From Rhynchonema sp. JSB1_4 (Eukaryota; Nematoda; Chromadorea; Monhysterida; Xyalidae): a stretch of 64,000 nt of DNA. The DNA is taken from positions 1-64,000 of the forward strand of contig JASAMV010007654.1 of the NCBI GenBank assembly GCA_030248065.1. The letters are read 5' to 3'. A program made the translations under genes and the position numbers. Below are positions 12,418 through 25,900 of this stretch, piece by piece. The notes beneath the pieces are model-generated. The model saw only the letters and a list, made by a program, of their open reading frames with translations, did not search any database and had not been told where the DNA came from. Position 1 is the first letter of the stretch; every line of letters starts with the position of its first letter.

Positions 12418-15400
12418 TTAAGCCGAATACCACCCCGAACATGAGCATGCGAAAATTTTGCACTTTTTCAGTCATAGTTCATGGGAATGGGTGTATGTAT
12501 CTGACGCGCGAAGCGCACAGTTTTTGGACATTTGAAGTGTATCAGTGTGAAAATCCTGCGATTTGGGTGTCCTTTTCCTTCTTTTCTGAAAAAAGGTGAG
12601 ACTGCTTCGAACAAAAGGGGGCCCAGGCCTCTGTGGTCTCCCTGGATCGCTAGTGGCGTACACCCAGGCGGTCGGTCGATTTTTGTTTGAACGGTACTTT
12701 GTGCCAGAGTGGCTAAACCAGCACAGTATTATACCTGCACATTATGCACGTAATGAAGCATACCTTTAGGGTGTTCTGATCACAATTAGTGATCAAAGCA
12801 TGTAAACCGCAAAATACGATGCAAACAAAGTTTAATGACCACCGTCTCAGTCCGCAAACGTCCATTTGCGCCCTGCGAAAACTGAAACGGCTCTATCTGT
12901 TTCAAAACGAAAACTTCACGAATTTTAGCGTGATGCTTGCAGCTGATTCTTTGGAAAATATGTATAACAACAACAACGGCAACATGATCCTAAACGGTAA
13001 ACAAATCATCATTCTGCCTCAGTAAATAAACAACAAGAAACAGCCTGATTTTCATACTGTACCTACACGTAAAGAAAAGGACTTTGTATCGTAAAACTTT
13101 TACCCGTACGCACTCCAACAAACGAAAATAAGCTCAATTAGTGGGGCGTTTCCGTTTTCGAACAGACACAAGCATGGCACCTGTGAAGCTTCTGTGCAAG
13201 CGAAGTTAATTTGGCTGCAGATTTTGACCAAACCGGACGAACATGAGATGAAATGAAGTAGAAAATATAGTACAATGAGTATGACAGTAATGTACATACT
13301 TATGTATACAGATACATAGTGTGCATTATAGTGCTCATAATGATTGATTAAATTTTTTTAGAAACCTAGTGAGCCGAGCTCAGATCTACGGCATTCATTT
13401 TTGATTGATCAAAAGAAGGTTTGAGATGATTGAACAAAAAAGACACCCATTTCAAACATTCTTGTACCTGAACTGCGTGATATGACACAGGGCCGTGTAG
13501 CAGTCTGCGATCCTCGCGTTATGCAATTTCTGCCGCCGGACTATCGGGAGCCAGTGACACACTGTTTTTTGTCGCGAACAGAGTGTCCAGTCCATTAGCT
13601 GATGAGGACACGGTAACATGTGGTTCCACATCGTCCCCAACCGCACGCGCACTGCTATCAAAGTGTGGTTTTCTTCCACCGTTTTCATGAATGTACATAA
13701 ACATGCACTCTAGATATACAGTACATGTAGAGCAAAACCGTCCAATGCTAAACGATGTTGTGTGGTGTGTCCAGGTGATTACTCGTAACGTAATCCGACT
13801 TTTGGTCCCCGCCGCTCGACTTTTTGGGCGCACAAAAATCCAGTGGCTCGAGATGCGTGCTCAACTGGCTCCCATCGCTGGGGGCAACATATTCCGAAAA
13901 GGACGGTATACATCGATCGTGCGTTCGACAGTTTTTGAACACGTGAGCCAAATGCAGGTTATCAGAGAAACTTGGAAGTTGCAAAGCAGAATAACCTTTA
14001 TCTCTACTGCGCACATATACGTCTCTGAGATCGTAGGAGCATCAAGATCAGCAACCTATCTGTACATGGTTTCAATAATCAATGAGTCAAAAATGCGGCA
14101 ACCGAGGTTTGGGCTGTGGTCAAACAATGACTATCTGTGAATATTTTCTCGCAATGATGTACGCGACTACTTTGGTCTGGCTGTGTTAACGATGTGCGTT
14201 GGTGACTAAAGAATTAGACGATATTTTTGAGCAAGTTTGGCAATGGAAGTAAACTACATTTAACCTAAAACAACGTCTAAAATCAAGCATAGCGTTGGCA
14301 AATGCAGCCGGTTATAGATAAAGTAGGTATGTGAGTGTAGCAGTTCAGCGCTAACAAACAAGTATCCAGAAGGAACACAAGCGCAAACTGTACCTACACA
14401 TGATGGTCACATTTGACGCTAGTAAAGCCATAAACTTTAGATGCTTACATAAAAGTGCGCTCATGAAGACTAAAGTGCATGAGTAATTTGATTAGGACGA
14501 GTCACGCACAGCAAAGCACGTTACGAGGTACAAATCAAGGGGTTGCGCGCGTCCATAGCCAATTCAGTCAAACATGGCACAAAATTTAGCATCTCGTTAA
14601 CTTGTAAACACGCGGCATCTTGTCCTACATTAAACACATCACAAATTTACTCAACAGATGCGCGCGAACTCCACAGAGTCTTCTGTCAGACAGGTTTAGT
14701 ATGTGCTTGACTCAAGCCCATGTTTAGCTTGTTGTTGTGGAGTGCGCGTGTGTGTTCAGTGGCTGGGTGACGCCCCAGGCCAAGGAACACCTTGTCCGAA
14801 AAGCCCTGGAACACTGTGTTCAAATAAGAAAGGTAACGGAGTGGGCAAAACATAAGACACAAATTATTTGTGTGATTCTCACTCTTGCAGTGAAGTTTGG
14901 TTGTTTTTCAAGGGAACACAATTACCACAGCGCTATTCGCCAATGACTTCTGACATCGAATAAAAATTCCTTGAAAATCATACAAAATTAGTTGTGTATG
15001 TATGTGTTGTAATTTCACATGTACTGTATGTAACCTAATGTATGTGAGCATAATTTCCTGACGGCAAACCCAATGCCCAAAGGTGTGATTATGATGAGCG
15101 AAAGCAAATTATATTGGGAACATACATGTCTTTGGTTTGGTTGCTCGCACAAATACTGATTTGAAACAAAGAGCGGTCATGCGCCTTTTAACGCAAAGTT
15201 GTTTCAAGTTGTATAGAAATATATCAGGCATTATTTATGGAGATGGATGAACCTTCCAAAAATTCATATAACAACGTGGAACGTTGTTCGTTTAAATGGA
15301 GGAACAGCCCGTTACCTTAACCATGGCATGGGTGCTTAAAATACATTGGTGGGTGTGGCTCCACTTTCCGATACGGAAATGTTATCTTGGGTCAATTGAG

Positions 15401-18400
15401 TTGTTTGGGCCATGGTCATTATTGTACCCGCCTTATTGGATTGTGCCGAATTGCAAACATACCGTATACCTGAGCAGGGCCAGCCCACTTCACTAATGAG
15501 GTGTGCTGCCGCCAGCAGCTACAGGTGGAAATAAAAATATTTGTTTTGTAATATAATTTGTCTCGTTCAGAGCACTCGTTTCACCGTTGTGTCTCCCAGC
15601 AAATTATATACGGTAAACAACAAAAGCACCTACCTTGAAGCAACACCCCGTTGTGAAGCGACACACAGCCACACTCTCACGTTTATCGGACGTAATGTAT
15701 AAGCAGCTCCAAACGAGGATGAAGCACAAAAACGGTGGCTTTCACAAAACAAATAGTTTGAAATGGACGTTTTGCCAAGTATTGGGAATGGCAAACATTC
15801 TGGGCAAGTTGACTCTCACGCATAAACAACTTCAGGTTGGGAGTGGTTGGATTGTTTTGATAAATTATTGATAACTGAAAAACCACGCCGCATTCTAAAA
15901 CCAGCAACGAAACTTGCACTCTTTTTTTGACAGCGGCAATAGAACGCAGTAGTCGTCATGTCATGCCTGTGTGGGGTTGGAATTTTATTAATTCAAGCGC
16001 GTTTTGCAGGTATGATATGACCACCTTAACACCAAGTTATCTGATTAAAGCTTGGTTGACGTTACCCGTAACTTCGCAGAACTTTATGTGACAAGTGATT
16101 TCAAAACCCAAACCGTTGGCGTGGAACCAGAAATTATATGTGCGAAAAGAGGCGACTGTCAGTGAGGTATATATAAATCTAATCAGTGCGTGTCATCAAG
16201 CGCATTTACACGATAGTTTGGTTTTTCTACCATCATAAACAGGGACACGAAGCTGAAGTACAGTAGTTTCGCGATGTAGGCAGGTAGCAGTTTTTCTACT
16301 ATCTTGTTGAGGCGAACATACATAGGAGACAAATAAGCAACAGCTGTGAAAATAAAGTCGGATTTAAATTTGGTCTCATGTTTAAAAAATCAGCCGATAT
16401 GCGTACACACAGCAGAATGTCCTGAGTCTCACACATAGTCACAGTATGCGTTTCGCGACTTTGTAAATGCTTGTCAGCCGGTAGTGCATTGCCGAGTGCT
16501 AATAGTTGGGTACAATATTTGAAGAGAACTGCCCGCTGACACGGTGCCCGACAACTCAGCCCGATGTCGCAATGTGTGTGCGTGTATTTCCGGCGACCGG
16601 TAGTAGGAGCGGCGCGCCGTTTTAGCTTATGGGATTTTTCGGCAGCCGATTTTAGGCGCAACAACAGTCCCGCAACTGCTATAGCTGGATTATGCAAGTC
16701 TTTGACGAGATGAGAGTGACATCTTTGCAGAGTGCGTTTGTAATATGCGCTTATCCATATCTTGCGGCGTTTTCGTGCGTGTTGCGCAAAAATATTTGGA
16801 AAGAGAATCGGTCTGGTCACGATAACCTTTCAGACGAGACAGTGAAAAATTTGAAATGCATGAAAAGTTTCAAAATTTGACCGGCAGGCTGGGAAAGATA
16901 AGATGGACAGGCAAAACCGGCCATCACAAAGGGGGAACACGATAACACGAGGTGCGGTGAGGAAATTTTTTACACAAGTCTAAACGTTGTGAAGCACGTT
17001 ATAATGCCGGAACATCACTGAATAATGTCTAAATGGCTCGCCTTATTAAGCTTGTTACGCCATATTATTATATTAAGGCTCATCAAAACTGTCACTAAGC
17101 TTGCTGCTTCAATTGCCTTGGGGTCTGCCACCATACGTGGTCAAAATGTATGCAAAGCTGGACGCAACAGGATCTGAACACAGCAAATACTAATTTAGAG
17201 CCTTCGGTGCTTGTCCTTCGTAAGGTATGTAATATTAAGGGAATTGCGGTTAGAGGTCGGCAGAGCGGATGTTTCACTTTGCCATGGTACCGAACAAGAA
17301 TTGTAGAGGGTTACTGAGGGTACACTGTACTGTGCAGTGTTTTCGATGTCCTGCCATGACTGCGTTGCATAACCGCGTTCCGTGGTTATAGCCCAACATA
17401 AGTCATTTGATTTTGGGTACAGCACCTTGTGTGCATCGGTAACCTCTATGCATGGTAGCGACTGAGACGGAGATTTGGCCACTCAAAAGCACCTAACAAT
17501 TTAATCGAAAGGCTTGTCACTAAAGGCTGACACAAGAGGTTCCTTATTAGAGCCGTGTGCTTCTCTGATAAGCAAACAATGCCATAACCGGATCAAACAG
17601 TTGCGCTAACGGGCCTTTGAAATCCATTCGGCCGGAAAAGTGGCGCTTTTGAGTGATTCTCTAATTCGGAGCCGCAAATCAGACCATTTGCATGAAATTG
17701 TTGCTTGCGCGTCATGCCCGGGGGCAACGATGCGAAAACAGATCTTCGGCTTTTTTGGGTAAAAATGATCAGACTGCGATACTATGGCTGTAACGCGCCT
17801 TATCTAAAATCAAAACTAGATACAGTAGGTATACTACATTTGGCATTATTCAGGCTGTTGGCAAAAAGTGCGCACGTTCCTGTTCCGTGTCCTGCTCTCA
17901 TTTTGATCATAAAAGCACCAACTTTCACCCGTTGTGTTGCATGCATTCACTGTTGTTGCACCAAAGCACAGAAGATGGGACGGGAGGTGGGTACAGAAAT
18001 TAGCATAAAATGCTGTTGATCATGGGAGCGTGCGAGCATTCAAAACAAATCTATGGTGTTTGCACAGTGCACATCACATAGCACCCGCACATAAGCACAT
18101 GCCTATCATTGTGAGATATCGTAAAATATAGGTATGTATACTGTATACAAACAACAGTTTCGCTTGCATGTTTGGCGCATTTTATTGCCAGTGGACTAGG
18201 CGTCTTTGGAAGCTAAAAACAGTTCAAGTCAGGAGGCTGGATGCTTGTTCCCTGAGAATGACAGTCCCAGGGTGACGATTCTTGATTTTCATCAGACAAA
18301 AAACAGAGAACAACCAAACAGTTTGCCAGCAGACTGTAATCTGTGCATTGTAATTTGCAATATATTCGAAGTAATGGGCAGACTTTGCCGAGACCAAAAG

Positions 18401-19221
18401 CAAAAAGGCTCAGCGGCTTGAAGACAAATACAAGGAAATAAAGAATATACATACATAGCTATTTCTCGAGCGAACATCAAGCTCCAAATCTGCGTATGTG
18501 TGATTTTCCCTACGAACGTGATGTGCGCCTTTCACTGATGAACCTGTACTGTAGTTAGTCGATGAAGCGATTCCAAAACGAACCTGTCCCAAAGTGATAC
18601 TCGTTCTGTGTACACACCCTGTGCACAAAGCGACCAACTTGTGATTTCCATTTGCAGACACTGGTCATCATTGTGGCTCCAGTGCACGGCTTGTTTGCCT
18701 TTCGGTAATACAGCTCTCCGAACTTGAACTGAATCCTGGATTGCACAAATGGTGCGGTGCAAGCACGCACACTGGGTTGATGTCAAACTTTGGCATCGGA
18801 TCGGATTTGTTTTGGGTCATATAAAATTTTTTTAATGTGGTTTAGAATTTACTTTTGCATGTGTATTTTTGGGTCCGGAAACAACTACAGGCTAGTCAGG
18901 TGCGCCTTACTTACTCTGAGGACACTCATCGCACTGCGCAATGCGGTTCCGTGGTGACGGAGCAAACGAACGGTGGCAACGCATTTCCCCTGTTCCTGCT
19001 GTTCTTTCATTCATTAAACTCGAAAAAGTATGCAGTGACATGGATAACTTCGAAATATGCGAATTCAAGACAATCCCGTTGGCAGATCCGAACACAATCC
19101 GATCCAATCACCAATCTTGACATCGCTCATCTTGTACTTGACCCGCAAATCACCGACCATCCTGTGTTGTAAAAATCGTAAAAATTCAAGGTTGACTTTG
19201 TTCACAAATACGCACACATTA

Positions 19222-19606
19222 CAGTCCGTGACGAATGTATGTGGATGCTTTTCAACGCCGCCGCGCGCGGCAAGCGTTGTGCATATAAGAATGCAGCACA
19301 CAATCAATAACCGGCTCTAACAGCGAGGCAAAAGTAGCGCGCGGCGCGCGCGCTGCATCAATCGATAATCACAAAAATGGCTACGTACAGCATATGGCAG
19401 GCTAAAATTACCCAAATTTGGACAGTGGCTAAATCCTGGCTATGCACATAATTTGTCAACGGTAGACCACAAAGTCCATCCGTTACCTCCAATTATAGGA
19501 CTTTTTCTGAAAAGTCTACCTACCCTTGTGGTGCACCCTAATATGCACAACGCTTGCCGCGCGCGCGGCGGCGTTGAAAAGCGTCCACATAATTCGTCAC
19601 GGACTG
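19222..19606. mobile_element. Tc1-like MITE with CAGTCCGTGACG ends, left arm
   Basis: Terminal inverted repeats of about 70 bp begin CAGTCCGTGACGAAT and run into a GC-rich stretch of CGCG repeats. TA flanks both ends (19220-19221, 19607-19608). The CAGT start and the TA target fit the Tc1/mariner group. The interior has no transposase. Confidence 0.8.
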
Positions 19607-20451
19607 TAGCTCTGTGCAACATTAGACACACCGAAATCACGAAAGCAAATGTGAGCACTCATGCGAAACTGTGACTCTGTTTCATTGTGTAGCTACACGT
19701 GTCTCGGATTTTACACTGTTTCGGTGTGTGATTGCCAAAACTCCAACCCAGGGCCCCTCTTTTTCGAGTTTGCTTCCGGGAAGCCATTTCGGCGAAAAGA
19801 AGCAAACGCTCTACATGCAATTTTAATATCCGAAATCATGTGTTTCTCACGCCTTCATATACGTACATAGGTGTTAGATACAATACTTTCGGTATAAAAT
19901 TACTGTTGCTGCCCAAATTTCAATTGAAAACAGTTACCTACAAGGGGGTACGCCAGTATGGGGGCAAGCCTGTGGCCGGGCAAGCCTGGGAAAAACGGTG
20001 TGAGTGTAGGTCTATTAGGGATGCTTGTCATTGCAGAACATTTTGGAGAAAACAGCAACAAAACAACAACAAAACATCGGCACGCAGACAACAAGATTCT
20101 GAAGAATGGACAGTGTCCCGGAGGACTCTCATGTCTGTATGCTAATCATGTCCGCATTATCACTTTTGGCTGAAGAATTCAAACACAACACCGGGCAGCA
20201 CCGGCATGCGCTTTGGTGCGGCATCAGGCTCGAGGGTCCGGTAATTTAACATTCGCAATGCGCTGAGAATTCTATTCGATAAAAGTAAAAGTCATTCCCA
20301 GACCACAAATCAAGCATTTACAAGTTTACACGCTGCCTGAGGTTACGAATCACGTTTAAACGGTATGTATTCAGTGCCAAAGTCGCGCATCAGACAAACC
20401 GCAACTTCGGATGGTAGCGAAGCTCATACCGGCACTGGAAGGCCCAACTAT

Positions 20452-21746
20452 CTCTTCTCTACAAAAGATTCTCTTTTTCGTAGTGCCTTTATACTTCGAG
20501 AACACGCGGAAAGCCAAAAAAGTATAAACGCGTCTCAACACGACGAAACCATCCTCAAGAGACAAACAACAAGTTGAATTTTTCAACTTTGTATGAAAAA
20601 CTGTGTGGCGGGCGGATAACGTATTATGTTGCCTACACAGCAAGTTACAACCCGATCGCGTCCTCGTGGTGGAGGCATACACACCAATTTCCTTTTTGGA
20701 CAAATACGTTCTTTGTTTATCAACAGTGTTTCAGTTTGCAAGATCAAATGAAAGTCGTAATCGTTGCTTTTTGAGCCACCTAGTCTCATGCCCCGTCCCT
20801 ACCTAAAGGAGCCGCATTGTCCACCAAGTCTGATTATCGTGACGGTGCTCCACACACATTATTATTTTTTTGCTGTTTTTTTAACGTACTTTTTCGCCCA
20901 CGTTTCAGATAAGCGTCAGCAGCGCTCCCTAAATTTCTGGGGCAGCTGGGGCTTCATAAAATTTGAATTTTTCTCTTTCATAGCGTTTGTTTCGTCCCAG
21001 AACATGGAAGAACAATAGTTCCCTCGGACAACGCACAAGCCACAGTTGAGAACAAAGAACAAGCCGCAACTCAGTTCTAGCTTGTTCTTGTTCCATCAAG
21101 TTCTTGATGTTCTTTTGTTCTTTGTTGCGTCAGAGAACGAAGTATAGGGTGATATTTTTGAAACGGTGTAAAGGTCAGTTGGGTGTAAAGGTCGGTCGAA
21201 AGCTCGGTGTGAGAAAGTTCAGTGTAAGCTCGGCGTAAGCTTGAAACATTGCACGCTGAGCAAGCAGCAGACGCGCGTTTCTAAACGAATGGTCAACGTT
21301 GACAGTCTGCTGTGCTAATGTAGATCGTTTGTTTGCAATCTAGTTCATTTAAGCTGGTTGCAGAAACGTTTTAAAAGAATATTTTTAAGTTGCCTGACAT
21401 TCCGCCTTAAGGCTATTGAGAAATTGAACATTCACTGACGGCGGTACCAAAAAATTTGAGGCCGCTAACTGATCGCAGCACGAAATCAAAATGGCTCCGT
21501 AAAAGGTCACGAATTTTATAAATATCGTTTAAAAACGCTTGTGCAACTAGCCTAAACAAACAATATTGCAAACAGACGATTTACACTTGCACAGCAGACT
21601 GTCAAAGTTGACCTTTCGTTTAGAAACGCGCGTCTGCTGCTGGCTCAGCGTGCACTGTTTGAAGCTTACACTGAACTTTCTCACACCGAGCTTTCCACCG
21701 ACCTTTACACCCAACTGACCTTTACACCGTTTCGAAAATATCACCC
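20452..21746. other. Loop between the palindrome arms
   Basis: This is the non-palindromic centre, about 1.3 kb. The outer-left part (20452-21146) is unique in the window and has only short open frames that I do not recognise. The right part is a 600 bp foldback element (21147-21746) that abuts the right arm directly. The left arm ends in GGCCCAACTAT followed by loop sequence. In the right arm the same GGCCCAACTAT borders the foldback terminus. Confidence 0.8.
21147..21746. mobile_element. Foldback (MITE-like) element at the palindrome centre
   Basis: Long terminal inverted repeats of about 190-200 bp (21147-21340 against 21550-21746) start with GGGTGATATTTT and end with its complement. The repeats contain the series GTCAGTTGGGTG and AAAGCTCGGTGTGAGAAAG in mirrored form. 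The interior of about 200 bp has no usable open frame. TA lies next to the left end and ATAG next to the right end, so the target duplication is ambiguous. No transposase is present, so it would be non-autonomous. Its right end coincides with the arm/loop boundary. Confidence 0.7.
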
Positions 21747-22559
21747 ATAGTTGGGCCTTGTGCCGGTATGAGCTTCGCTATCCGCAGTTGCGGTTTGCCT
21801 GATGCGGGACTTTGGCACTGAATACATATACCATTTAAACGTGATTCGTAACCTCAGGCAGCGTGTAAACTTGTAAATGCTTGATTTGTGGTCTGGGAAT
21901 GACTTTTACTTTTATCGAATAGAATTCTCAGCGCATTGCGAATGTTAAATTACCGGACCCTCGAGCCTGATGCCGCACCAAAGCGCATGCCGGTGCTGCC
22001 CGGTGTTGTGTTTGAATTCTTCAGCCAAAAGTGATAATGCGGACATGATTAGCATACAGACATGAGAGTCCTCCGGGACACTGTCCATTCTTCAGAATCT
22101 TGTTGTCTGCGTGCCGATGCTTCACATGTTTTCTCCAAAATGTTCTGCAATGACAAGCATCCCTTGACCACTCCTTTTCCCCGGCTTCCCCCCAGCTTCC
22201 CCAACTGGCGTACCCCCTTGTAGGTAACTGTTTTCAATTGAAATTTGGGCAGCAACAGTAATTTTATACCGAAAGTATTGTATCTAACACCTATGTACGT
22301 ATATGAAGGCGTGAGAAACACATGATTTCGGATGTTAAAATTGCATGTATGTAAAGCGTTTGCTTCTTTTCGCCGAAATGGCTTCCGGGGGGGCAAACTC
22401 GAAAAACAGGGGCCCTGGGTTGGAGTTTTGGCAATCACACACCGAAACAGTGTAAAATCCGAGACACATGTAGCTACACAATGAAACAGAGTCACAGTTT
22501 CGCATGAGTGCTCACATTTGCTTTCGTGATTTCGGTGTGTCTAATGTTGCACAGAGCTA

Positions 22560-22943
22560 CAGTCCGTGACGAATTATGTGGACGCTTTTCAACGCCGCCG
22601 CGCGCGCGGCCAGCGGTGTGGATATTAGGGCACACAAGGGTAGGTAGACTTTTCAGAAAAAATCCTATAATTGGAGGTAACGGATGGACTTTGTGGTCTA
22701 CCGTTGACAAATTATGTGCATAGCCAGGATTTAGCCACTGTCCAAATTTGGGTAAATTTTAGCCTGCCATACGCTGTACGTAGCCATTTTTGTGATTATC
22801 GATTGACGCCGCGCGCCGCGGCGCGCGGCTACTTTTGCCTCGCTGTTAGAGCCGGTTATTGATTGTGTGCTGCATTCTTATATGCCAAACGCTTGCCGCG
22901 CGCGGCGGCGTTGAAAAGCGTCCACATAATTCGTCACGGACTG
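22560..22943. mobile_element. Tc1-like MITE with CAGTCCGTGACG ends, right arm
   Basis: This is the mirror copy of 19222-19606, with TA at 22558-22559 and 22944-22945. The two copies differ mainly in the length of CG-alternating tracts and in a few substitutions. The shared position shows insertion before arm divergence. Confidence 0.8.
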
Positions 22944-25900
22944 TAATGTGTGCGTATTTGTGAACAAAGTCAACCTTGAATTTTTACGATTTTTACAACA
23001 CAGGATGGTCGGTGATTTGCGGGTCAAGTACAGGAACAGCGATGTCAAAATTGGTGATTGGATCGGATTGTTTTGAATCTGCCAACGGGATTGTCTTGAA
23101 TTCGCATATTTCGAAGTTATCCATGTCACTGCATACTTTTTCGAGTTTAATGAATGAAAGAACAGCAGGAACAGGGGAAATGCGTTGCCACCGTTCCTTT
23201 GCTCCGTCACCACGGAACCGCATTGCGCAGTGCGATGAGTGTCCTCAGAGTAAGTAAGGCGCACCTGACTAGCCTGTAGTTGTTTCCGGACCCAAAAAAT
23301 ACACATGCAAAAGTAAATTCTAAACCGCATTAAAAATTTTTTAAATGACCCAAAACAGATCCAATCCGATGCCAAAGTTTTTTATATCAACCCAGTGTGT
23401 GTGTGCTTGCATCGCACTATTTGTGCAATCCAGGATTCAGTTCAAGTTCGGAGAGCTGTATTACCGAAAGGCAAACAAGCCGTGCACTGGAGCCACAATG
23501 ATGACCAGTGTCTGCAAATGGAAATCACAAGTTGATCGCTTTGTGCACAGGGTGTGTACACAGAACGAGTATCACTTTGGGATAGGTTCGTTTTGGAATC
23601 GCTTCATCGACTAACTACAGTACAGGTTCATCAGTGAAAGGCGCACATCACGTTCGTAGGGAAAATCACACATACGCAGATTTGGAGCTTGATGTTCGCT
23701 CGAGAAATAGCTATGTATGTATATTCTTTATTTCCTTGTATTTGTCTTCAAGCCGCTGAGCCTTTTTGCTTTTGGTCTCGGCAAAGTCTGCCCATTACTT
23801 CGAATATATTGCAAATTACAATGCACAGATTACAGTCTGCTGGCAAACTGTTTGGTTGTTCTCTGTTTTTTGTCTGATGAAAATCAAGAATCGTCACCCT
23901 GGGACTGTCATTCTCAGGGAACAAGCATCCAGCCTCCTGACTTGAACTGTTTTTAGCTTCCAAAGACGCCTAGTCCACTGGCAATAAAATGCGCCAAACA
24001 TGCAAGCGAAACTGTTGTTTGTATACAGTATACATACCTATATTTTACGATATCTCACAATGATAGGCATGTGCTTATGTGCGGGTGCTATGTGATGTGC
24101 ACTGTGCAAACACCATAGATTTGTTTTGAATGCTCGCACGCTCCCATGATCAACAGCATTTTATGCTAATTTCTGTACCCACCTCCCGTCCCATCTTCTG
24201 TGCTTTGGTGCAACAACAGTGAATGCATGCAACACAACGGGTGAAAGTTGGTGCTTTTATGATCAAAATGAGAGCAGGACACGGAACAGGAACGTGCGCA
24301 CTTTTTGCCAACAGCCTGAATAATGCCAAATGTAGTATACCTACTGTATCTAGTTTTGATTTTAGATAAGGCGCGTTACAGCCATAGTATCGCAGTCTGA
24401 TCATTTTTACCCAAAAAAGCCGAAGATCTGTTTTCGCATCGTTGCCCCCGGGCATGACGCGCAAGCAACAATTTCATGCAAATGGTCTGATTTGCGGCTC
24501 CGAATTAGAGAATCACTCAAAAGCGCCACTTTTCCGGCCGAATGGATTTCAAAGGCCCGTTAGCGCAACTGTTTGATCCGGTTATGGCATTGTTTGCTTA
24601 TCAGAGAAGCACACGGCTCTAATAAGGAACCTCTTGTGTCAGCCTTTAGTGACAAGCCTTTCGATTAAATTGTTAGGTGCTTTTGAGTGGCCAAATCTCC
24701 GTCTCAGTCGCTACCATGCATAGAGGTTACCGATGCACACAAGGTGCTGTACCCAAAATCAAATGACTTATGTTGGGCTATAACCACGGAACGCGGTTAT
24801 GCAACGCAGTCATGGCAGGACATCGAAAACACTGCACAGTACAGTGTACCCTCAGTAACCCTCTACAATTCTTGTTCGGTACCATGGCAAAGTGAAACAT
24901 CCGCTCTGCCGACCTCTAACCGCAATTCCCTTAATATTACATACCTTACGAAGGACAAGCACCGAAGGCTCTAAATTAGTATTTGCTGTGTTCAGATCCT
25001 GTTGCGTCCAGCTTTGCATACATTTTGACCACGTATGGTGGCAGACCCCAAGGCAATTGAAGCAGCAAGCTTAGTGACAGTTTTGATGAGCCTTAATATA
25101 ATAATATGGCGTAACAAGCTTAATAAGGCGAGCCATTTAGACATTATTCAGTGATGTTCCGGCATTATAACGTGCTTCACAACGTTTAGACTTGTGTAAA
25201 AAATTTCCTCACCGCACCTCGTGTTATCGTGTTCCCCCTTTGTGATGGCCGGTTTTGCCTGTCCATCTTATCTTTCCCAGCCTGCCGGTCAAATTTTGAA
25301 ACTTTTCATGCATTTCAAATTTTTCACTGTCTCGTCTGAAAGGTTATCGTGACCAGACCGATTCTCTTTCCAAATATTTTTGCGCAACACGCACGAAAAC
25401 GCCGCAAGATATGGATAAGCGCATATTACAAACGCACTCTGCAAAGATGTCACTCTCATCTCGTCAAAGACTTGCATAATCCAGCTATAGCAGTTGCGGG
25501 ACTGTTGTTGCGCCTAAAATCGGCTGCCGAAAAATCCCATAAGCTAAAACGGCGCGCCGCTCCTACTACCGGTCGCCGGAAATACACGCACACACATTGC
25601 GACATCGGGCTGAGTTGTCGGGCACCGTGTCAGCGGGCAGTTCTCTTCAAATATTGTACCCAACTATTAGCACTCGGCAATGCACTACCGGCTGACAAGC
25701 ATTTACAAAGTCGCGAAACGCATACTGTGACTATGTGTGAGACTCAGGACATTCTGCTGTGTGTACGCATATCGGCTGATTTTTTAAACATGAGACCAAA
25801 TTTAAATCCGACTTGATTTTCACAGCTGTTGCTTATTTGTCTCCTATGTATGTTCGCATCAACAAGATAGTAGAAAAACTGCTACCTGCCTACATCGCGA

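Larger units (their letters stand above)
1..20451 (+). repeat. Left arm of a giant inverted repeat
   Basis: This arm reads as the reverse complement of about 21747-41147, followed by eye from the outer end (bases 1-90 against about 41060-41147) to the inner end at 20451. The arms are close but not identical. They show scattered substitutions, small indels, one large insertion on this side only (11391-12417), and a frameshifted gene copy at 219-632. Pairing continues to base 1, so the true outer end may lie outside the window. Two complete genes on the minus strand mirror plus-strand genes in the other arm. It could be a real genomic palindrome or two haplotypes joined head to head during assembly; the sequence alone cannot separate these. 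Confidence 0.95.
8913..20451. other. Gene-poor inner part of the left arm
   Basis: Over 11 kb I recognise no gene. Present are the piggyBac-type MITE (11391-12417), the Tc1-like MITE (19222-19606) and one GATGTTTCAC (17268-17277). Open frames up to about 170 codons occur on both strands (for example 9748-10263 plus, 16299-16820 minus). They have no recognisable domain, and several are broken by indels relative to the mirror arm. Confidence 0.6.

Noticed and set aside
25349..25816. 155-codon Arg/Lys-rich open frame (mirror 16299-16820)
   Set aside because: It is open in both arms, but the arms are nearly identical everywhere here. There is no domain, no splice context, and the end differs between arms.
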